Shown: one piece after another, positions 41,410-47,969 of the stretch
Position numbering within the stretch: position 1 is the stretch's first letter
Layout of the letters: the number at the start of each line of letters is the position of its first letter
Assembly (NCBI GenBank): GCA_903837555.1
Contig: CAILUV010000089.1
Span: 1-47,969 of the forward strand
Direction: 5' to 3'
Length of the DNA stretch: 47,969 nt
Source: an uncultured Alphaproteobacteria bacterium
Lineage (GTDB): Bacteria; Pseudomonadota; Alphaproteobacteria; Micropepsales; Micropepsaceae
Program-made: the position numbers and the translations under genes
The notes under the pieces: model-generated
The model's input: only the letters and a program-made list of their open reading frames with translations
Told to the model about the DNA's origin: nothing
Databases searched by the model: none

Positions 41410-41434
41410 CGAAATGGTCCACTGGACCATTTCG
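41410..41434. repeat. REP-like palindrome (ATGGTCCA-C-TGGACCAT core)
   Basis: Perfect 12-bp arms around a single C, beginning CGAAATGGTCC. The word ATGGTCCACTGGACCAT, flanked by TCGCTCG and TTTGCCTTCGGCAAC, is of the type dispersed in many copies in alphaproteobacterial genomes. It lies 23 bp past the stop of the small lipoprotein gene. Other bases of 41233-41456 show no gene. Confidence 0.6.
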
Positions 41435-41456
41435 TTTGCCTTCGGCAACCCGCTCC

Positions 41457-41909
41457 TCACCCACACGCCCAAGGACTGTCGTGAAACTCCGACACGGGGC
41501 GTAGCGGCACCGGCAATGCCTTGTTGGCGCCGATGTAGAGCTGCAGCGTGATCTGGTTCGACTTTTTGTCCCACACCATCTGCGGCGCGATCTTGTCCGG
41601 CCAGCGGAAGGTCTTGCCGTCGAAATCCATTTCGCGCGGGCCGACATCGGCCCAGCCATTGACCAGGTCGGCGGCCAGGCGCTCGCGCAGCGACGGGATT
41701 TGTTCCTGTGTGGCGTTGGTGATGTCGGGCGCCATCACCCGCACCAGGCCGCTGGGCAATATCTCGACCCGCGCCACCACCAGCACGCCGCCGCGTTCGG
41801 TGCCGCCTTCCCACTTGCCGACAGGCGGCGTGGGCTTGGAGCAGGCGGCAAGCGCCAGCACGGCAAAGGCCATCAGCAGGTGAAGGGCGCGCATCCCTGA
41901 GCGACTCAT
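41457..41909 (-). CDS. Small lipoprotein of unknown function
   Basis: This 150-residue protein has a lipoprotein leader (MSRSGMRALHLLMAFAVLAL, lipobox LAAC). The start may alternatively be the ATG at 41894. The mature part (GKWEGGTERGGVLVVARVEI, LRERLAADLVNGWADVGPRE) is soluble and unlike any family I know. The last residues (SPWACG) seem to be encoded by the border of the adjacent palindromic repeat, so the natural C-terminus may have been altered by insertion of that repeat. Confidence 0.72.
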   Translation of the reverse strand: MSRSGMRALHLLMAFAVLALAACSKPTPPVGKWEGGTERGGVLVVARVEILPSGLVRVMAPDITNATQEQIPSLRERLAADLVNGWADVGPREMDFDGKTFRWPDKIAPQMVWDKKSNQITLQLYIGANKALPVPLRPVSEFHDSPWACG

Positions 41910-41931
41910 TATGTCTCTTGCGCAAGCCTAG

Positions 41932-43287
<1,356 letters not shown>

Positions 43288-43788
43288 CTAGATGACGCGC
43301 TCGGTCTTGCCGTCGAGCGCCATCAGGTAAAACTCGCTGGCCAGCTCGGGATGGGCCTTGGCCAGCCGCGCCTTGACCTGCTGCATGACCTTTTTGTGCT
43401 GGGCGGTTTCGGCCGCGCCATCGCCCTGGAAGCTGTCACCGAACGCCACCTTGTAGGCGCCGCAGTCGCGGTGATCGACCACGATCACTTTCTTGATGTG
43501 GTGAAGCTGCTTGGCGATGTTGATGTGGCTCCAGAACGCCCCGTTGGATTCGGGAAACTTGTCCGACACCGCGGCCAGCGCCGCGCCGGCCAGCGACACC
43601 TGGTCGTAATGGCGCGTGAGATTTTTGTCATGAAAGAAGGCGGGCGCGAACTCCACCAGCCGGTAGTCCATGCAGGTGATGCCCAGCGCCGTGATCTCGG
43701 CGGCGCGTCCCACGCCCGGCAGCAGCGTCGCGCCCGCGCCCACCAGCAGCGCGGCGGCCGCGCGCCGGTTCAGATGACATGTGCACAT
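43288..43788 (-). CDS. Exported beta-carbonic-anhydrase-like protein
   Basis: The protein is 166 residues from the ATG preceded by GGGGGAA. The leader NRRAAAALLVGAGATLLPGV with RAAE resembles a Tat signal. The mature part carries the beta-carbonic anhydrase zinc and catalytic pattern: C-x-D-x-R in GITCMDYRLV and H-x-x-C-G in VVDHRDCGAY. It is much shorter than the classic enzyme of about 200-230 residues and lacks the usual N-terminal arm. It may interconvert CO2 and bicarbonate in the periplasm, or be a zinc-binding relative with another task. Confidence 0.78.
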   Translation of the reverse strand: MCTCHLNRRAAAALLVGAGATLLPGVGRAAEITALGITCMDYRLVEFAPAFFHDKNLTRHYDQVSLAGAALAAVSDKFPESNGAFWSHINIAKQLHHIKKVIVVDHRDCGAYKVAFGDSFQGDGAAETAQHKKVMQQVKARLAKAHPELASEFYLMALDGKTERVI

Positions 43789-43996
43789 GGATTTCCCCCG
43801 AAATCGCCCGTCTGCCACCAATATAGCACATCTGGCCGGGCCAAAAAGAAAAGGCCGGCGGCACAGCCTGTTAGGGCGCGCCACCGGCCAGTCTAACCTC
43901 GCTCAAGGGGAGAAGAGCGAAGGTCTTGCCGCCTTCGGGGGGAGAGAAGGCGACTACAGAAGAGATAAGATCGGCAAATCCGATTTCAAGGCCCGG

Positions 43997-44893
43997 CTAA
44001 TACTGCCAATCCTTGGAACTTTTGACGGCAAAATCGCGGAACGCGGCCACGCGCTTGGACTGGCGCAGGGCGTCGGCATAGACCAGATGCACGTCGAAGC
44101 CCGGCGCGTTCACCTCGGGCAGAACCCGTTCCAGCTTGGGATGCTCGGCCGCCACGAAGTCGGGCACCACGCCGATGCCCAGCCCCGCTTCGGTCGCCTG
44201 CAGGATGCCGGTGATGTTGTTGATGCGGATGATCTTGCCGTTGCTGCCGGGCTTGGCGTTCTTCTTGAACGATTCCAGCAGCCAGTTGATGTCGCGGATT
44301 TCCGGCACGGCGGTTTCGCCATAGACGATGATGCTGTGGTCGGCGATCTCTTCCAGCGACTTGGGCGCGGGATGGTCCTTCAGGTAACTCTTGGCCGCGT
44401 ACATGTGATAGTGGACGGTGAAGAGCTTCCTTTGGATCAGGTCAGCCTGAACCGGCGCGCGCATGCGGATGGCCAGGTCGGCCTCGCGCTGGGCGAGATC
44501 CAGTTCCTTGTCGTCCATCACCAGATGAACTTCCACTTCCGGATACTGCGCCAGGAACTGGCCCAGGCGCGGCAGCAGCCAGTAGGCGCCGATGCCGTGG
44601 CTGGCGGTGATCTTCAAGGCGCCGCGCGGCGCGTCATGGACGTTCTTCAGCGCTTCTTCCGCCGCCGCCAGCCGTCCCAGCACGTCGGTGACGGCGCTGA
44701 ACAGCAGCTCGCCTTCGTCGGTCATGGTCAGTCCGCGGGCGTGGCGCTGGAACAAGGGCGTGGAAATCTCTTCTTCCAGTGCGCTGATCTGGCGGCTGAC
44801 CGCCGACTGCGACAGGCCCAGCGTCTGCCCGGCATGGGTGAAGCTGCCCGCCGATGCGACGGCGTGGAAGATGCGAAGCTTGTCCCAGTCCAT
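43997..44893 (-). CDS. LysR-family transcriptional regulator
   Basis: This 298-residue protein has an N-terminal winged helix-turn-helix (LRIFHAVASAGSFTHAGQTL, SQSAVSRQISALEEEISTPL, FQRHARGLTMTDEGELL) and a C-terminal effector domain (GALKITASHGIGAYWLLPRL, ADLAIRMRAPVQADLIQRK). It lies 17 bp behind trxB on the same strand, an arrangement I recall as frequent in Alphaproteobacteria, so the pair may be cotranscribed and the regulator may respond to redox or amino-acid signals. The effector is unknown. Confidence 0.93.
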   Translation of the reverse strand: MDWDKLRIFHAVASAGSFTHAGQTLGLSQSAVSRQISALEEEISTPLFQRHARGLTMTDEGELLFSAVTDVLGRLAAAEEALKNVHDAPRGALKITASHGIGAYWLLPRLGQFLAQYPEVEVHLVMDDKELDLAQREADLAIRMRAPVQADLIQRKLFTVHYHMYAAKSYLKDHPAPKSLEEIADHSIIVYGETAVPEIRDINWLLESFKKNAKPGSNGKIIRINNITGILQATEAGLGIGVVPDFVAAEHPKLERVLPEVNAPGFDVHLVYADALRQSKRVAAFRDFAVKSSKDWQY

Positions 44894-44910
44894 ACGTCCC
44901 CCTCACGCGA

Positions 44911-45888
44911 TTACGCGCTGAGTTGCAGTTCCCCGGAATGCGTGCCCGCCAGGAAGCGTTCGGCTTCCAGCGCGGCCATGCAGCCCATGCCCGCCGCGGT
45001 CACCGCCTGGCGGAACACCTTGTCCTTCACGTCGCCCGCCGCGAACACGCCCGCCACCGAGGTGTGCGTGGAATCCGGCGCGGTCTTGATGTAGCCGCTC
45101 TCGTCCATCTCGAGCTGGCCATTGAACAGCGAGGTCGCGGGCGAGTGGCCGATGGCGATGAACAGGCCATGCACCGCCTGATCGTGCAGCGAGCCGGTGA
45201 CGGTGTTGCGCAAGCGCACGCCGGTGACGCCCTTGGGCTCTTCGCTGCCCAGCACTTCGGCGATTTCGGTGTCGTACAGCACCTTGATCTTGGGGTTGGC
45301 GTTCAGGCGCGCCTGGTTGGTCTTGTCGGCGCGCAGGAAATCGCGGCGATGCACCAGCGTCACCTTGTCGGCGAAGTTGGTGAGGAACATGGCTTCTTCA
45401 ACGGCCGTGTTGCCACCGCCGACGACCGCGACCTCCTTGCCGCGATAGAAAAAGCCGTCGCAGGTGGCGCAGGCCGACACGCCGAAGCCCTGATACTTGC
45501 CTTCGCTTTCCAGCCCCAGCCAGTTGGCGGACGCGCCGGTGGCGATCACCAGCGTATCGGTGGTGTAGATGTCGCCGCTGTCGCCCCACAGCGTGAAGGG
45601 GCGGCGCGACAGGTCCACCTTGGCGATGGTGTCGCTGACGAACTTGGTGCCCAGATGCTTGGCCTGTTCCTGCATCTGGTCCATCAGCCAGGGGCCCTGA
45701 ATGGCGTCCGCGAAGCCGGGATAGTTCTCGACCTCGGTGGTGATGGTGAGCTGGCCGCCCGGCTGGATGCCCGCGATCAGCGTCGGCTCCAGCATGGCGC
45801 GGGCGGCGTAAATCGCGGCGGTGCAGCCGGCGGGGCCGCTGCCCAGGATGATCATTTTGGAATGCTTGGGGGAGGTTTGGGCGGTCAT
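44911..45888 (-). CDS. trxB: Thioredoxin-disulfide reductase
   Basis: The protein is 325 residues from the ATG at 45888 (MTAQTSPKHSKMIILGSGPA); an upstream in-frame extension lacks homology. FAD-binding GSGPAGCTAAIYAARAML, active-site CATC in GVSACATCDGFFYRGKEV, NADPH-binding VVGGGNTAVEEAMFL and the C-terminal GVFAAGDVKDKVFRQAVTAA are all present. It uses NADPH to reduce thioredoxin in the cytosol. It is followed by the LysR gene and divergent from the Lrp-type gene, 231 bp apart. Confidence 0.96.
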   Translation of the reverse strand: MTAQTSPKHSKMIILGSGPAGCTAAIYAARAMLEPTLIAGIQPGGQLTITTEVENYPGFADAIQGPWLMDQMQEQAKHLGTKFVSDTIAKVDLSRRPFTLWGDSGDIYTTDTLVIATGASANWLGLESEGKYQGFGVSACATCDGFFYRGKEVAVVGGGNTAVEEAMFLTNFADKVTLVHRRDFLRADKTNQARLNANPKIKVLYDTEIAEVLGSEEPKGVTGVRLRNTVTGSLHDQAVHGLFIAIGHSPATSLFNGQLEMDESGYIKTAPDSTHTSVAGVFAAGDVKDKVFRQAVTAAGMGCMAALEAERFLAGTHSGELQLSA

Positions 45889-46119
45889 GTTCGTCTTCAG
45901 CTTGCTTTGCGGCATTTGCGGGTCTCGCCATGTCATATTGTTATGGCGGGCCGTCCGGTCAAGCCGCCCAAAAAGCCAAGTCGGTGCATAAGGTTATGAG
46001 CCGTCGCCTGGAGCGCATTGATCTTCCTATAGCCGGGAGATTCGAGAAATATTATTGCGAGGAGCCGGGGGGCTGCGTTATAGGACGCGCCGCCCTTTCC
46101 GCAACGCGCAGGATAATTC

Positions 46120-46599
46120 GTGGACACCCGCAAGCTGGACGCCATTGATCTGCGCATTCTCAGCGAGCTGCAGGCTGACGGCCGCATCACCAATGTCGAG
46201 CTGTCGCGCCGCGCCAAGATAACCGCGCCGCCCTGCCTGCGCCGCATCCGCGCGCTGGAGAAGGCGGGCTTCATCAAGGGCTATCACGCCGATCTGGACG
46301 GCAAGTCGTTGGGCTTTGAAGTCACCGGCTTCGTCTTTGTCGGCCTGTCCAGCCAGAAGGACGGCGACCTCAAGCATTTCGAGGAAAGCGCGCGGCGCTG
46401 GCCGGAAGTGCGCGAGTGCCACATGCTGTCGGGCGAAGTGGATTTCATCCTGAAATGCGTGGCGCGCGACCTGTCGGCCTTCCAGTCTTTCATCACCGAC
46501 ACGGTGACGGCGGAAAAGAATGTCGCCAGCGTGAAAAGCTCGCTGGTGATTCACGCCTCCAAGATCGCGCCGGGCTTTCCCATCGACGTGCCGGCATGA
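46120..46599 (+). CDS. Lrp/AsnC-family transcriptional regulator
   Basis: The protein is 159 residues from a GTG with AGGA seven bases upstream. The N-terminal helix-turn-helix is LDAIDLRILSELQADGRITN, VELSRRAKITAPPCLRRIRA; the C-terminal RAM ligand-binding domain is FVFVGLSSQKDGDLKHFEES and VRECHMLSGEVDFILKCVAR. Lrp-type proteins sense amino acids and regulate their metabolism. It overlaps the next gene by 4 bp (ATGA). Confidence 0.94.
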   Translation: MDTRKLDAIDLRILSELQADGRITNVELSRRAKITAPPCLRRIRALEKAGFIKGYHADLDGKSLGFEVTGFVFVGLSSQKDGDLKHFEESARRWPEVRECHMLSGEVDFILKCVARDLSAFQSFITDTVTAEKNVASVKSSLVIHASKIAPGFPIDVPA

Positions 46600-47300
46600 T
46601 GCTTCGCGGGACAGGCGCTGCGGCGCTGACCATCGCGGCTGTCCTGTCTTTTGCCGCGCCAGCAGACGCGCAGGGCGTGACCAGCCGGGTCAAGGCGCGG
46701 CTTGCCGCGTTTGACGGCCAGACCCTGACCTTGCAGCCCTTGGCCCCCAACGGCACGCCGGCGCCCGGCGATGCTTTGCGCGTGTCCTTGTCGCCGCAGG
46801 CGCGCGTGGTGCAGCAGCAGAAGAGCTTCTTTGGCGTCCTCAAGGCCGGCGACTATGCCGGCGCGGCGGTGACCGAGCGTGGCGGGCGTCTGCGCGCCCA
46901 GAATGTCTATATCTATGCCGAACCGTTGCGCGGCAGCGGCGAGGGGCGTTTTGAGGACAATGGCCGCCTGATGGTCAACGGCACCGTGCGCGAGACCAGG
47001 GCCGCCACCCAGTTCGATGGCACCTTCACCCTGCATTATCGCGGCGCCACCCTGAGCGGCGCCCGCAGCCGCGCGGTGTGCGAAGGCCGCGCCGTGCCGC
47101 CTGCCTATGCCAGCGCCCTGGCCTGCAGCGCCGACGCGACAATTGAGGTCGCGCCAGGCACGCCGGTTTCGGCCTTGACGGTGGGCGACAAGGCCCTGCT
47201 GGTGCCCGGCGCGATCCTGAGCGTGGCGGTGACGCGCCAGCCGGACGGCAGCCAGACCAGCCCCGGCATCATCGTGGAAATGCCGCAATCGCCGCCTTAG
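46596..47300 (+). CDS. Exported DUF5666-like protein
   Basis: The protein is 234 residues from the ATG overlapping the Lrp stop. The signal peptide is MMLRGTGAAALTIAAVLSFA, then APADAQ. The mature part is rich in beta strands with recurring OB-like units (SRVKARLAAFDGQTLTLQPL, ARVVQQQKSFFGVLKAGDYA, FEDNGRLMVNGTV), resembling DUF5666-type periplasmic domains. Two Cys are present (AVCEGR, LACSAD). Function is unknown. Coupling to a transcription factor gene is odd for an exported protein. Confidence 0.7.
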   Translation: MMLRGTGAAALTIAAVLSFAAPADAQGVTSRVKARLAAFDGQTLTLQPLAPNGTPAPGDALRVSLSPQARVVQQQKSFFGVLKAGDYAGAAVTERGGRLRAQNVYIYAEPLRGSGEGRFEDNGRLMVNGTVRETRAATQFDGTFTLHYRGATLSGARSRAVCEGRAVPPAYASALACSADATIEVAPGTPVSALTVGDKALLVPGAILSVAVTRQPDGSQTSPGIIVEMPQSPP

Positions 47301-47330
47301 ACTTTGCGTCTCTCACTTCGGAGAATTCCC

Positions 47331-47969
47331 ATGTCCCGTCGTCTTCCGGCCCTGGTCCTTCTGTGCGGCGCGCTGGCCGCCACCACCGCGCTCGCGCAAA
47401 ATGCCCAGCTGGGCAAGTGGGGCGTCGATCTCAGCTCGATGGATAAGAGCGTCAAGCCGGGCGACAATTTCTTCAACTATGTGAATGGCGGCTGGCTGAA
47501 GACCGCCGAGATTGCCCCCGACCGCGCCAGCGCCGGATCGTTCCAGGATCTGCAGATCCTCAGCGAACAGCGCCTGCGCACCATCGTCGAAGACCTCAGC
47601 AAAAAGCGCCCCAGCCAGATGACCGTCGAGGAGCGCAAGCTGCGCGACCTGTATGACAGCTTCGTCGATACCGACGCGATCGAGGCCAAGGGTTTGAACC
47701 CGGTGCGCAAGGACCTGGATTATCTCGCCGGCCTGCAGACGCATGCCCAGGTCGCCAGCGCCATGGGTTCGATCCGGCTTTCGACCCAGAGCATCTATGG
47801 CATCGGCATGGGGATCGACGACAAGAACCCCGACAATTATTCGGTCAATCTCAGCCAGGCGGGCTTGGGGATGCCCGAGCGCGATTTCTACCTGTCGACG
47901 CAGGCCGACATGGTCAAGACCCGCGAGGCCTATCGCAAGTATCTCGCCGACATGATGGTGCTGGCCGGG
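47331..47969 (+). CDS. M13-family metallopeptidase (neprilysin-like), N-terminal part only
   Basis: The first 213 residues run off the window. The start ATG follows CGGAGAATTCCC. The signal peptide is MSRRLPALVLLCGALAATTA, then LAQ. The N-terminal M13 domain is clear (VDLSSMDKSVKPGDNFFNYV, NGGWLKTAEIAPDRASAGSF, RDLYDSFVDTDAIEAKGLNP, GLGMPERDFYL). The zinc-binding HExxH and the C-terminal catalytic half would lie beyond the edge. It is a secreted or periplasmic endopeptidase acting on oligopeptides. Confidence 0.93.
   Translation, partial: MSRRLPALVLLCGALAATTALAQNAQLGKWGVDLSSMDKSVKPGDNFFNYVNGGWLKTAEIAPDRASAGSFQDLQILSEQRLRTIVEDLSKKRPSQMTVEERKLRDLYDSFVDTDAIEAKGLNPVRKDLDYLAGLQTHAQVASAMGSIRLSTQSIYGIGMGIDDKNPDNYSVNLSQAGLGMPERDFYLSTQADMVKTREAYRKYLADMMVLAG

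Noticed and set aside
43781-45094. A 437-codon open frame on the plus strand
   Set aside because: It is antisense to LysR, which has clear helix-turn-helix and effector motifs.

Overview
The window is most likely a chromosomal segment of an alphaproteobacterium. The evidence is its GC-rich coding style, a trxB–lysR–Lrp neighbourhood, an RpoE–ChrR pair whose ChrR zinc ligands fall at the same residue numbers as in Rhodobacter, an MsrQ-type gene, a DctA transporter, and palindromic repeats of a kind common in that class. No rRNA, tRNA, CRISPR array or complete mobile element was seen. The gene content is unusually rich in exported enzymes. At least eight proteins start with a twin-arginine-like (RR) leader, and beta-propellers, c-type cytochromes and cupins recur.

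Layout. Positions 1-5196 hold an NHL propeller with a Cys-rich N-terminus, a sulfatase and a cytochrome c–sorbosone dehydrogenase fusion. Positions 5394-12501 are a tight five-gene operon: a diheme DUF1549/DUF1553 protein, a Tat-exported DUF1501 protein, a monoheme cytochrome with leucine-rich repeats, a cytochrome b561 and an NHL propeller. These families are best known from Planctomycetes, and here they look like a self-contained periplasmic redox unit. Positions 12.7-21.1 kb carry periplasmic sugar-acid and phosphoester functions (enolase-superfamily dehydratase, bicupin, PhoD-like hydrolase, CBM9-like protein), an orphan binding protein, and two adjacent Tat-type FMN alpha-hydroxyacid oxidase paralogues. 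One paralogue is intact; the other has lost most of the catalytic residues.

Positions 21.2-26.7 kb are an eroding zone: fragments of an MFS transporter, SURF1, a PQQ glucose dehydrogenase and an RND adaptor; frameshifted msrQ and helix-hairpin-helix genes; and a 5'-truncated extensin-like gene. Intact tonB-like, dctA and SMP-30-like genes lie between them. Positions 26.7-34.2 kb carry small stress-type proteins (PRC barrel, DUF2127), a methyltransferase, cupins, two esterases, a Tat-exported sugar isomerase, a Mug-type glycosylase and a lone STAS domain.

Positions 34.2-36.3 kb hold a singlet-oxygen-type module: DUF1365 divergent from rpoE–chrR, with mirror-image TGATCC-N18-TAG promoters between them. 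Positions 36.3-48 kb hold an aldo/keto reductase, a NodT-type outer-membrane efflux lipoprotein, a PQQ-propeller protein, a small lipoprotein, aspartate aminotransferase, a Tat-exported beta-carbonic-anhydrase-like protein, LysR, TrxB, Lrp, an exported DUF5666-like protein and the start of an M13 metallopeptidase.

All functional calls rest on reading motifs and recalled family signatures; no database search was run. Start codons were often moved inward from the longest open frame where a signal peptide, Shine-Dalgarno sequence or gene overlap decided the matter.
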